Assembly (NCBI GenBank): GCA_944472155.2
Contig: OX235277.1
Span: 30,638,804 to 30,702,803 of the forward strand
From: Trichobilharzia szidati
Lineage: Eukaryota > Platyhelminthes > Trematoda > Strigeidida > Schistosomatidae
Reading direction: 5' to 3'
DNA length: 64,000 bases
The notes beneath the pieces are model-generated. The model saw only the letters and a program-made list of their open reading frames with translations. It had not been told where the DNA came from and ran no database searches. Both the position numbers and the translations under genes were made by a program. Shown piece after piece: positions 1-10,011 of this stretch (its first letter is position 1; each line of letters begins with the position of its first letter).

Positions 1-239
1 AAACTTACGGATGAAAGCCCCTTTAATTAGTGGTAACTACACTGTCAAAGCTTTCGATATAGTTCTTAGCAAACTCAAAGAATAGGAGGCCACTAATTCA
101 TTCTGGTACCACAAAGCCTGCGGACTGAGCAGTGAACATTAGGAGACGGTGAAGGGGCTTATTTACTCAGTGACTTCAAACACTACGTCTCTACCAATCA
201 AAAGCAGCAGGAAGCATTCCTCATGGTTACAAATAGCAT

Positions 240-1570
240 TCAAAGTATTTTGTAAACCAAACGAAAAGACTCGTTTCAAGGGAGGCTGTCCAAGAAGCGG
301 ATTGAGCATGAAGCATGCATAATCTTCAGGAAGAGATGCAGTGCAAAGGCCTGGAGTTATGCACGCACCCCCCGTTTGTAGACAAACTGCAGTTGTTAAA
401 CTGTTAGAAAAGAAAACGGCTGTATTTCCATGAGCTTCCCCGGTGGTTTTAGTTAAAAAATCGAATGTCCCATTACAGTTAAGTGCAGATTATCACAAAT
501 TTAGCAAGCTAACTAGACGACATTGTCTTCCCCTGCCACGTATAGACGAATTGGTTTACTACCCCAGATGTAGCACCGGAATATTGGCAAGTGGAAGTGC
601 ACCCATAGGACAAACGAAAAACAGCGTATATTGTACAATGAATTTGAAAAAATTCCGTTCGGGTTAACAAGTGCCTCAGAGACTCTTCGACACCCCATGC
701 AAACAGTCCCGAGCTATTGTATACCAAGTAAGTGTTTTGTATATCTAGACGATGTTACCATACTTAGCAAGACAATGGGTGAGCATTTAAGTGACATTTC
801 CAAAGTACTAGAATGAATGCAAACGGTTGGGTTAAGACTGAACTCAACGAAATGCCAACTTTTCGGCAAAGAAGTGTGTTTACTAGATCACATTGTAACA
901 GCCGAATGCATTAAATGTGATTAAGCAAAAATTAAGGAAGTTAAAGACTGGCCGGTCCCAAACTCAGTTCGGCAGGTACATAGTTTTTTAGGGTTTGCCT
1001 CTCGTTATAAAAGTTTCGATTTGACTTTTCTCCACTTGCAGCCCCTCAATTTGACATTCCTCAGAAGAAGGATTGCAGTTGGACAGCATCAGCTACCGAG
1101 GCTACTGAAGCTGTTTATGTAGTCCCTTTTCCTGGCATATTTCAACGTTTCTGATAAGGTAGATCCGTTTATCTTAGCTACTGACACCAGCAACACTGGT
1201 ATCGGGGCTGTTGTGTCTCAGAAAGATGGAGCAGAAAGGATAGGTTGTGCAAGTCGTGCACTCAACAAGGGTGAAAAGAATTACTGCACCAAACGGAAAA
1301 AGATGCTAGCACTGGTCAGTTTCATCAAACGCTTTAGACATTTTGCGGTCTGGAATGATCACAAAGGCCCTAGTTGGTTACATAATTCAAAGAAGATGAG
1401 GTTCAGATTGCTATGTGGCAAGAATACCTGAAAGAGTGCGAGTTTGAATGCAAGCATAGACCTGGAAAACACCATGGAAATGCAGATTCATTGTCAAGAA
1501 AACCTCTTAGATATCACGGTGACTGCTGATCATGCACGGAAGCACAAGTTTCTCTACTGCAACTATAGGT
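240..1570 (+). pseudogene. Decayed Ty3/gypsy-like LTR retrotransposon pol (RT and RNase H)
   Basis: Remnant of a gypsy-type polyprotein spread over several frames. Visible in order: the RT entry motif ASPVVLVKK near 430-460, YHKFSKLTR and LPLPRID near 495-550, the WQVEVHP equivalent near 580-605, FGLTSASETL near 658-690, the catalytic YLDD block at about 737-750, the LGF block near 990, then an RNase H start (ILATDTSNTGIGAVVSQ, about 1170-1220) and the tether motif HRPGKHHGNADSLSRKP near 1457-1505. At least four frameshifts and several stops break it, so it cannot be translated. No LTRs or integrase core are seen. The downstream end runs into an H1 repeat. Family assignment is firm; lineage is not. 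Confidence 0.88.
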
Positions 1571-1589
1571 ACATAATCCATACAATTGG

Positions 1590-2190
1590 CCCGAACTTCA
1601 GTCTTCAGACCCTGAACTGGCAACCAATTGACATCACTTACAGAATCACTGGAAATCAGAAGGCACTCAGCAGCCATTTTCTTCTGTTTGGGGACTCCAC
1701 AACACTGCGCACTCAAGACCTAGCCAGAGATCGAATCCAAGATTTCCAGATTACAAGACCAATCTCGCTGACCATTCATCCACACGGGGTGGAATTCAGT
1801 AATCGGTTAATTCTAATTTCTATCGATTCGCGAATGTTAGCACCGCCATTAGCCAATGTCATCAGAGAGTATATGACCTCATATCCAACTGGGTGGACCC
1901 TACTAGTCACTTCTTACAGGAGCCCCAGATAACTTCGTCCTGTAGTTAGTCACTAGTGAGCATTGTGAAACCACAGAAGTTCAGTTTCACAGGCCACTGA
2001 ATTCCACCCTAGGGGGATGAATGGTTAACAGGCTTGGCCTCGTAACCTGAAGTTCCCGGTTCGTTCCTTATTGGGGCCGTGGGTATGTACTACCGAAGAG
2101 TCTCAAACTAGAACAAAACTGTGCAGTACTTCCCAGTTTTCAATGGTTCCAAAACTGATATCAGTCGGTGAACAAACTTAAAACACACAC
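1590..2190. repeat. H1 tRNA/hammerhead SINE, head-to-head inverted pair
   Basis: Minus-strand arm (about 1,790 down to 1,590) and plus-strand arm (about 1,985-2,190) around a spacer of about 180 bases. The plus arm has an A-box-like GATGAATGG, a weak B box at 2,058-2,068 and a hammerhead-like segment at 2,085-2,131 (core CCGAAGA, stem I GTACTA/CAGTAC). The minus arm has the matching pieces but a mutated core (TTGTGGA). Both arms look old. A 162-codon open frame across 1,444-1,932 is a chimera of gypsy tether and this repeat, not a gene. Confidence 0.72.
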
Positions 2191-2664
2191 ATGAATGGTT
2201 GGAAATAACACATGCAAATATGCACAGAACTTGATCTAAAGTTTTCACAATTCAAATTTCAATGACTTGTCAACTGAATACTTATTTTTGCCATTTGGAA
2301 TTGAGTTTATCGGTGGTGTTCTTAAATAAAATAACTCAAAAAGGCTGATTTACTTGTATCATTTGAATAATTATAAATTTTTTCACTGTTTACAGTTACA
2401 GTTGAAGCTAACCCTAGCTAGAAAGGTTATTCACATCCTGGGAACTATCCAGTCAATGTTACAGATGATACAGTAATGTCAAATGAACTAATCTAGTATA
2501 CTGATAAGGAGAATAGGTAGTCAACTGTTTAATTGCTGTGTGATTAAAAGGAGGGTAATGGAGACTAGGGTGAGATATTTGATAAAATACATATATCAGC
2601 CATGGTGAAGATGCTTTATTTATTAAATTTTATTAAATTCTCGTTAGGTATTAAGATATACATC
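2191..2664. other. No gene seen
   Basis: AT-rich sequence without a recognisable element or credible coding frame on either strand. Confidence 0.5.
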
Positions 2665-2830
2665 AATAGTTCACTGGTCGAATGCTTTCCAGTCACGCAG
2701 GGGTTCCAGGTTCGGTTCCCGGTCAGTGTACTCCTAAACGTTGCCTAGTTCATTAGCCGACAATACACCCAGAAGACAGCAAAGGTTGGGTGTGAGGCTA
2801 GAAATATCACCCCATAAAAATTTTTTAATT
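2665..2830 (+). repeat. tRNA-Gly-like SINE (SINE-Gly), degraded copy
   Basis: A TTCACTGGTCGAATGC stretch aligns with the A-box side and GGTTCGGTTCCC with the B-box side of the better copies at 5.7 and 49.0 kb. It is followed by the family's shared body (TTGGGTGTGAGGCTAG near 2,786-2,801). Short, non-coding, presumably once RNA polymerase III transcribed. Confidence 0.65.
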
Positions 2831-2834
2831 TTTT

Positions 2835-3025
2835 AATTATTTTGATTGCAGCTTGGTGCCACACTGTATTTTCAGTACAAGTATGGAATTTTCAGCATGC
2901 GATATCGGTAGCCCAAATTTCGGAGACCGACCATAGATATCGGGTGTGCGTCGGCAGGGGATCGAACCCCGGACCATGTGCATGGTGGGCGAGAGTCCTA
3001 ACCACTGTGCCACCGACGCACAAAT
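2835..3025 (-). repeat. tRNA-derived SINE with retained acceptor-like stem (SINE-T)
   Basis: On the minus strand, 3,020 to 2,944 reads like a tRNA: A-box region TGGCACAGTGGTTAGG and B box GGTTCGATCCC. A perfect 10-base stem (TGTGCGTCGG/CCGACGCACA) joins the two ends, longer than the 7 bp of a tRNA. The T arm pairs, but the D and anticodon arms do not fold well, so this is a SINE head and not a working tRNA. The body runs down to an AT-rich tail near 2,835. A sister copy lies at 55,215-55,420. Confidence 0.75.
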
Positions 3026-3164
3026 AAAACTACTGCTAGCGAAACATAAGGCTTGAAACCCGATGTTTCAATCTGAATGCAGGACATGAAAAAAGGCATT
3101 AACCTCTTGGTTTTAAAAGAATCCGATAGACAAACATAAATTCCACACAAGATTTGGAATAGCT

Positions 3165-3935
3165 ATTGTTATTATTGTTCCCTTGGGTTCCGAGTGAAAC
3201 ATAGGGTTTCAACAGCACGTCTCCACCTTATTATATTTTCTGTTGTCCTCTTTAGTTGGCCCCAGGATTGCCCGTAATGTCTCATATTCTCATTACACGA
3301 TCTCCTCCATGTTACCCTCGGAAGACCCACTTGTCGTTTCTCATTCGGGTTCCACTCGAGCGATGATCTGGAGCGCGATGTCACTCGAAGGCCTCCTCAA
3401 ATTATATACCTAACCCATCTCCACTTTTTATATATTTGTTGAATGGTAGGTTCTTGGTCGGTTTGTTGGCATGGTTTCTTGTTGCCAATTCTTTCCGACC
3501 ATATGAACTTCAATACATAGCGAAGGCAAGGTATTAATAAAAGACTGCAATCAGTTGAAAATGATATTCGTGATGTGCACTGCAAGTTTCCGACCCATAT
3601 AGAAGAACTGACTGACTTAAAATTGATATTGAAAATCCGAATCTTGTTCTCTATGCTGAGTGAGTGCAGAGGATTTGCAAACTGACTTCAGAGTGATGAA
3701 GGTGTATCTCGCCTTTCTGATTCTGGTTGTGACATCTTCATCTGCTCGACCTGTGGTTGAAACGATGATGCCTAGATAATTGAAGGGGTTAACCTCTGTT
3801 AAATCTCTCCCGTTGATGGTGATTGATGCTGGTTGTTGTTACTGTTCGTTGGTTATCTTCATCACCTGCGTCTTCTCTATGTTCACCTGCTGTCCTGTCT
3901 TCACTGCTTCTTCGGCTATTTGGAATAGCTTTACA
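3165..3935 (-). mobile_element. RTE-clade (SR2-like) non-LTR retrotransposon, 5'-truncated dead copy
   Basis: Reading down the minus strand the copy covers the RT C-terminal region to the 3' end. The last part encodes the conserved WNPNEKRQVGLPRVTWRRSC segment (about 3,290-3,350), ends in CTCGGAACCCAAGGGAACAA, and has a TAA/ATA-rich tail. Frames are broken. The segment 3,560-3,832 is nearly identical to 17,712-17,990 while the rest is less alike. Confidence 0.85.
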
Positions 3936-5130
3936 GCAACCAAATTTGCTGCAATTTACACCACAGGAAGAAAGAAAATTCAAGCACAATTGATTATTAA
4001 ACAATGGATGATTGCAATAATTTCCCCCCGATTAGTTTTGCACCGTTTTTCCGAATGTGTACATCTCAGTGCCAGGTCAAGCGATAACCATCATGAATAA
4101 TTTCCCTTATATCACCAATTAATTAAATTTCTATTCAGATAAAAATAGAGGAGAGTTTTACATTCCACTCAAGGATAGGAATCACTGTGCGCCTTCTTTT
4201 TACTACCTAATAGCTTAGTTTTTAATCTCTGAGTGAGGAGTTTAACGAAACCGGCTAACATATCATAAACGGATAGCCATCTTTATGTTTCCAGATAACT
4301 ACTCATTGTGACTACTAGGATGTTTGAGAAGGCAGGAACTCATTCCAGAAGTTATCATATAAATGTAATTACTTTTGAACTTTCACTTGTATTCAATATA
4401 TCGTGTTCATAGTTCTGCTGTCCTTAAATCTGTCAATCACTGGTCATTAAAATAATAAATTTGATAATGAACTAACTAGATTCATTTATATCTCAATTAA
4501 TCAGCGGATGAATTATATTTCAAAATGAATAGACAGAAAAATAAACATATAAAGCAATTTAACATTAAAAGAAATGCAAAACATTGAAAACTGAATGTTG
4601 CTGTCACTCACATTTATTGTTGACCTTGTATTGCCTGTAAATTGTTCAATATCTGTAAATTCAACAAATATATATGAAATTGACCATGCACATGCCTTGA
4701 TCATAAGTGCTACGAATAAATGTGAATGGATTGTATTACGCATACATTTTAATGACCTAAAGGTTGGATAAGAAAAAAGTAAGTCAATTGGATAATTGAT
4801 AATTCCATCAGTTAAAACAAAAATTTGTTAACTTAAATGTTCAACATACGCAGAAGTAAAACCACAACTTGGGATTCTAAAAAATTAATCTGTAGTATCA
4901 AATTTTCTTTCACTAAAGAGTAGGTGGCTTGACTACTGAATGAATAAAACTTGAGCCTACTTTTTATTGATTGAGCTGATGTGAAACGGGTCACAATTTT
5001 ATACTTCAATGGTTTATCTTAATTCATGAAATATTCTAACTTTGGTTATTCAGGCAGTGATATTCAAACAGTACTGATAGGTTTTTCAGTTTAATTTACA
5101 TTTCCTGTTGATTGGTTGTTTCACCGAAAT
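3936..5130. other. No gene seen
   Basis: AT-rich, no recognisable element. Open frames of about 70-106 codons here have no family resemblance or start context that would support them. Confidence 0.45.
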
Positions 5131-5300
5131 CCTCGGTCTCTGTTGACATATCGGCTCCTGGTACGGAAAATTTGACGATTTCTAAAGCTTGGCGTGGAGT
5201 TATTTTGGTTAGTAGTGACTAGCAATGGAGTCCAACATGTGCGTTTCGCCTCCTTTGCGACTAATCATCTGTATGTACTTGGGAATACTATCACTAACTG
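5131..5300 (-). repeat. S-alpha-like (Sm-alpha) hammerhead SINE, partial copy
   Basis: The minus strand carries the ribozyme part and downstream body of a repeat resembling the schistosome S-alpha family. The same order (ribozyme, CATTGCTAGTCAC, then an A/T-rich body ending near TTTTCCGTA) is found in the copy at 63.4-63.6 kb. The tRNA-like head is not convincingly visible above 5,300. Confidence 0.6.
5221..5280 (-). ncRNA. Degenerate hammerhead ribozyme, S-alpha type
   Basis: Minus-strand order: GATGATT (for CUGAUGA) at about 5,262-5,269, a stem II with GTC...GGC, then GCGAAACGC at 5,241-5,249 and a stem I strand leading into CATTGCTAG. The GAAA box is intact and the first core box has two changes. 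Activity is doubtful. Confidence 0.5.
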
Positions 5301-5679
5301 GGAATGCAGATACACCCAACTGACGAGTCTAAAGTAACATAAAATATGCATCCTGGATCCCACTGTAAGTCACTGCATTCACTCGATTGTAGAAAGTAAC
5401 AATTAGAGACAGAAGTTACCTGAAATTTACATTGAGTTATTCTACAGTATTGAGAAAGGTATAGGAGTATTAAATGTGTCAAACCTCATCATTTTCAATT
5501 CTACTTGGTGAATTTCGAAGTTCAAAATCTTCAGTTTTTCTCAGCTATCCCTACTGACGCTGCTTACTAGTCATCTATGCTTATACTAAACCAGTTTATT
5601 CTGTATTTCATAATCATGCTTTTTAATTCTTCATTCAAAGGTGCGGTAACTGGTTACTTCTAGTATTGACAGTCTGTAA
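5301..5679. other. No gene seen
   Basis: May include decayed head sequence of the S-alpha-like repeat; nothing else identifiable. Confidence 0.4.
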
Positions 5680-5890
5680 CGACAGTGAAATGCGTTGTGT
5701 ATTGGTGCAGTGTTAGAGTGCTTGCCAATCACGGCTTGCGTGATTTCGGTTCGATTCCCAGCCGACTCATTCCTAAACCTCACTTAGCCAGTAGTAAACC
5801 TCATAAAGAAGGGAAGTTGGGGGTGAGACTAGCAACTTCAACGCGAAAAATGTCCTCAAAACTTCAAAGCTGAATCTTGAAGCCATAGGT
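5680..5890 (+). repeat. tRNA-Gly-like SINE (SINE-Gly)
   Basis: The head has an A-box-like TGGTGCAGTGTTAGAGTGC and a B box GGTTCGATTCCC near 5,748-5,759, followed by the shared body ending GGGGGTGAGACTAGC. Three minus-strand relatives occur at 47.5, 48.9 and 53.4 kb; the 49.0 kb copy shows the tRNA-Gly origin best. Confidence 0.75.
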
Positions 5891-6550
5891 TTCATTTGAA
5901 ACGCAAAGGAATGAAAAATAGATGACAGGGAAAGACAGAATTCTCACAAAAAGAATGGCAGTTATAAATGAATCTTGACAAACAGTCCTAATTAGCAGTG
6001 ATAATCTTAGTCTCACCAAGTAGCAACAAGTTTCTTAGAGTTTAGAAATATGCTTCTTCTATAAAGTTTCGACAAACAGAGCATTGTTGATGAACTGTAC
6101 CGAGTTGGTTGATACAAATTCTATCTGCTTCTGCCTAAGGTTTCATACCGAGGAAAACCAATAACAAGTTATTGTTCAGAATCCTTATTTCCTGCTATAA
6201 ATCATCATAATATGGATTGTTTCTGTGTTCACTCAAAGTATAGACAGCCGCAAGGTTCCCCGCACCGGTTATGCGTCATCACATCTACCTAAAATTTTTA
6301 ATTGGTATTTCCTAATTTCTGAGTATTACTCAATTTATGATTAATGCTTAGGTTTCCGTGCTTAGTATTCACACTCCTGAAATGTTTTAGATTTAATTAC
6401 CTTTAAGGTGTTATTTAGGTCTTTGTGTATCATTTCAGTTGTGCTTATACCTCTTATTAGAAACATGCTATTTTTTGTATATTTACACGGTCCAGCTTAA
6501 GACAGGTTCAAATATCTGTAATCGTTATCTATAACACTTGATAGAGATAA
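5891..6550. other. No gene seen
   Basis: No credible frame or element; ordinary AT-rich sequence. Confidence 0.45.
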
Positions 6551-6890
6551 AAGTGGGAAGTCGTGACCAGCGCCGTCCACTTAGTCAGGTAGGAGAACAG
6601 TTACTGACCTATGACATTAGCTGGCGGTTACGCTGTACAGATCACTAATTGGCAGAAGTTGGAACTCATGAGATATTGGATTGGGTTCCAGTGGCTAAAT
6701 GGTTTACGAGTTCGCCTTGTAATCGGAAGGTCCTGGATTCGAACCCCTGCGGGTGAGTACTGATGAAGTGTTCTAAACCAGGACAAAACAGCAGTCCAGT
6801 AATCGCACGTTTTCTAATGGTTCTCTAACTGATCTCAAATGGTGATCAAACCTGTAACCCATCAAATTCCTGCAAACCAACAGTTAATAA
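6551..6890 (+). repeat. H1 SINE with hammerhead-derived segment
   Basis: Starts inside the H1 spacer (GGGAAGTCGTGACCAG, also seen at 33.3 kb), then A box GTGGCTAAATGG near 6,690, B box GGATTCGAACCCC near 6,734-6,746, and a ribozyme-like stretch at 6,752-6,803. The first core base is C to A and GAAA is now CAAA, so it should be inactive. A single arm; the inverted partner is missing. Confidence 0.75.
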
Positions 6891-6954
6891 ATGCAAAGTA
6901 GTCAGTTCTGTTTTATTTAACACTGAAGTCACGTAGAACTTTGTGGTATGTTAG

Positions 6955-7175
6955 AGTCTTCCAGAGATTATTCTTATTCCTTTAAGTTCTTAGTGGAACA
7001 TAGGGATTCAGCAGCACGTTGCCACCTCTTCCTCTTCTCTGTTATCCTTTTTAGCTGGCTCCACAACTGCGCACAAAGTTTCATCCCCTCCTCACATGAC
7101 CTACTCCATATAGTCTTCCGATTTACTCCAAACTCGCCGTTTCCCTCTAGGGTTCTACAAGTTTATCAGAAAGTC
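6955..7175 (-). mobile_element. RTE-clade 3'-end fragment
   Basis: About 220 bases of the conserved RTE 3' terminus in minus orientation, ending toward 6,955 in the family's CTATGTTCCAC region. Severely truncated, non-coding. Confidence 0.75.
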
Positions 7176-8063
7176 TAAATCTTGTTGAATATAATGATAA
7201 TTGTTACGATTACTATTATTATTACCGTATATGACAGTTGTAGCAAATGTTAGTTTCTGATCCACTCAAGCATTCCGGTTGACTTCATTTAATTATAGCA
7301 TCAGATTCCTGATGGATTTAGTTCAGTAAGTCTTTCAAATCAGAGACTATAAAATCACCGGTCTTGTAATGTGCTCTATGCTTTTTCTTGTCAGTAAAAT
7401 GGTCAATAATAACATTGCGGAGAGACCTTATTGATTTATTTTTGCTGAAAATTACTTCAAATCCACAAAAGGGGGAAAATCCTCTATTTCACCTAATCAG
7501 TTTGAGCTGAAATGAATTTATCGCTTTTTCAAGTGAAGCCAAACACAAAACGAAGTTGGGACGGAAAACATTCTCAACCGTTGTTGTGTTCTTATACAGC
7601 CAGCCATTCAATTCCACCCATGGTCAAGTGAGTTGAGGTACTGTGTGGAATGGTAGTTTGTAAGTGAATGGGCATTAACTGAAATAAGTGTTTATATCAT
7701 TTGCCTTTATTCAGAATTGCCAGGGCGAAAGTTGGCGCTCAGCTCATCTAGAGACGGATAATGAAATGTGGCTTTTTCTGCTAAATCAGTAAATATTTTG
7801 TTGTGAATAATATGGCTACTTAAAATTACTTTATAGTTCGAGGTTTGCGGATTTAGTCACATGAAGTCCAATGTAAGATGATTCATGGACCTCGGTTAGA
7901 TCTCAGTCTTATCTTTAAAACTGATGCATTCGGTTCACTTGCTGAGGAGTTAGTTCCCTTTACAGCATTGCATCAAACAGATAAACACATAGCAGACAGT
8001 GAAGATATTCATTAAAATGATAAAACTGGAGCATTGATATAAGAATAGAACTTGTGCACTGTG
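7176..8063. other. No gene seen
   Basis: AT-rich with a short ATT microsatellite near 7,205-7,225; nothing identifiable. Confidence 0.45.
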
Positions 8064-8677
8064 GTAGAGTATAATTCCATTCTGCGTAAAATTTATTTTG
8101 ATAGTCTCACAGTGTTATACAGTAATATTTACTGATGACGTTTCGAGCACAATTTATTATCGCTCATAATCATATCAAGGTATTCACACAACTTTCTAAC
8201 TTCGTTTATATAAATCCACTATTTTTCATCGCTTGACTTGTTTTTTTCCATATTTTTTGGTATGAGTGATGAGTCATTCCTATTGCACGTGTTGGGCGTA
8301 GATTCTGTGAACAAGGATTCAGTAATCAACCACACAATAAGGTGGAAGAGGGTTAAAATTCTAAGAAGTAATATAAGTAGGTGGAGAGAAAGAGAGAGGT
8401 TGATTACTGAATCCTTGGTCATCGATTCTACACCAAACGCGTGCAATAGGAATGACTCATCACTCATACCAGAAATGTGGAAAATACTACTACCAATCAA
8501 ATCAAGCGATGAAAAATAATGGAATTATATAAACGAAGTTGGAAATTTGTGTGAGTACCTTGATATGATTATGAGCGATAATAAATTGTGCTCGAAACGT
8601 CACCGGTAGATATTACTGTATGACACTGTGAGACTTTATCAAAATAAATTCTACTCATTATGGAAAATTGTAGCAAC
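8064..8677. repeat. Long palindromic (foldback) element
   Basis: Left arm about 8,066-8,331 and right arm about 8,398-8,677 are inverted copies around a loop of about 65 bases (AGAGAAAGAGAGAGG at its right side). The arms begin and end with the same sequence (TTTATTTTGAT...GTCTCACAGTG on the left, its reverse complement on the right) and differ by scattered substitutions and small indels. Two mirror-image 93-codon frames arise because each arm reads the same peptide start (MSDESFLLH). No transposase seen. It may be a MITE, a foldback element or an inverted duplication. Confidence 0.8.
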
Positions 8678-8739
8678 TTAAAAGGTCAGTAGATATATGA
8701 TTATGATAGCGAGTGGTGTATCCAGTGGTTTTGCTAATC

Positions 8740-9310
8740 ATGTTAATGGAAGCATGAGAACGACTGCGAATTTGATTGCTATAAAGATGGTGTACGTAGA
8801 GGCTTCTTAACAGATGTTAGCTGATAGTGGTGGTGTTAGAAATAAGACGAAGCGTTCGTGTCTGATACAGAGGATCCCACCTAATCCTCATCTATACTAC
8901 CATGACTTTGATCCAGTAAGATCTGGACCACCAATTCATTTTATCACTCCTAGAGAAGGTGCTGATTTAGCTTTGTGTAAGCGCACTGCAAAAGATGTTG
9001 AAAGAGTTGGTGGTATGGTTGCAGTGACTGGTGAATTAAGGCGACAGCATGAATTACTACAAAGACCAGCTCAGAACTCTGTATCAATCAGCGTCCAAAA
9101 AGAAGTTCGTTCGAACTGTGCTTCAGAATGACCCTACATGGTGCCGGAAAGCTTCAGGATCTACAAGACGCGCATGCATGGTCACGTATTCTGGGATAAC
9201 AGGTAGTGAAACACAAGATTTGTGTAGTGCTCGTGAATAGCATAATCAGGTTTACTTCTGAACCTATTGTTTCCTAAATTTAGTAACAACAACAAAAATA
9301 GCAACAACAG
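8740..9310 (+). pseudogene. Coding-like segment of unknown family, probable retrocopy with frameshift
   Basis: An open stretch from about 8,770 reads ...CLIQRIPPNPHLYYHDFD, PIHFITPREGADLALCKR and VERVGGMVAVTGELRRQH. After about 9,050 a +1 shift is needed to continue as YYKDQLRTLYQSASKKK and VLQNDPTWC before stops. Amino-acid use is that of a real soluble, charged protein, unlike neighbouring noise. It is followed at 9,284-9,310 by an AAC/AAT-rich tail like those left by RTE machinery. I do not recognise the protein. It could also be an exon of a host gene, but no convincing splice sites were seen. Confidence 0.5.
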
Positions 9311-10011
9311 ATAGGAATTACTTCATCTCCGCCTCCAGAGTGTTATGTCTCAGATAATAATCGATTTCCATTGGCTCTTACTGTTATCTCAACATACATC
9401 AGTATATGACCAATCACTTAGGAGATACAAAAGACTAACCTAGAAGGCAAAAATTTATTGTTCCAGAGAGAAGGCAGTAAGACCAGAAATTACATATTAT
9501 TATTACACTTACTTCAGATGACCAATAAATTACAATTTTAATATATTTAAACTATAGGTCACTCTAAGCCATAGCAACTCAGTTGAAATGACACCATAAT
9601 GAGTTTAGTCAACCAGTCAGATGGGCGAATAGAAAATACGTGAAAAAATGGATCCAGTACACGAATGACGTTGCAGATTCCATCCAGATACAGTATTTCA
9701 GTACTGTCTAGATAATAGGCTCATAGGAAGGAATAAAAAATGTAGGTGTGGAAAAGTAATGTCTCTACAGAGATATGCAGCGACTTTTGATGGGTGTGTG
9801 TACATATTTCAAGATTTTCGTAGAAGATATGTCGTCCATTTTTCAAGTTCACGGGTGAAGTGGAGAAGAGAATGGGTCACAAAACAGCATGATATAGAGT
9901 TATCTGTATGAATTTTTATACAGAAGTTGGTTTGGACTATCACTGAAGACTCCAAAAAGGAATTAGGAGATATTCTTAGAATACATACAAGAATTGCCCT
10001 GCATAACTATT
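9311..10011. other. No gene seen
   Basis: No recognisable element. It is the 3' flank of the intact RTE element. Confidence 0.45.

Noticed and set aside
1444..1932. 162-codon plus-strand frame
   Set aside because: It begins in gypsy tether sequence and continues through an antisense H1 repeat; no conserved protein across it.
2944..3020. A functional tRNA gene on the minus strand
   Set aside because: Acceptor and T arms pair but the D and anticodon arms do not, and a near copy with the same flanking body occurs at 55.2 kb, so it is a SINE head.
3780..4100. 106-codon plus-strand frame
   Set aside because: Mostly antisense to an RTE copy; no recognisable features.
8100..8160. Hammerhead in the arms of the 8 kb palindrome (GCTCGAAACGTC next to CTGATGA-like words)
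   Set aside because: GAAACGTC is present in one orientation, but I could not place a CUGANGA box with a stem II between them on the same strand.
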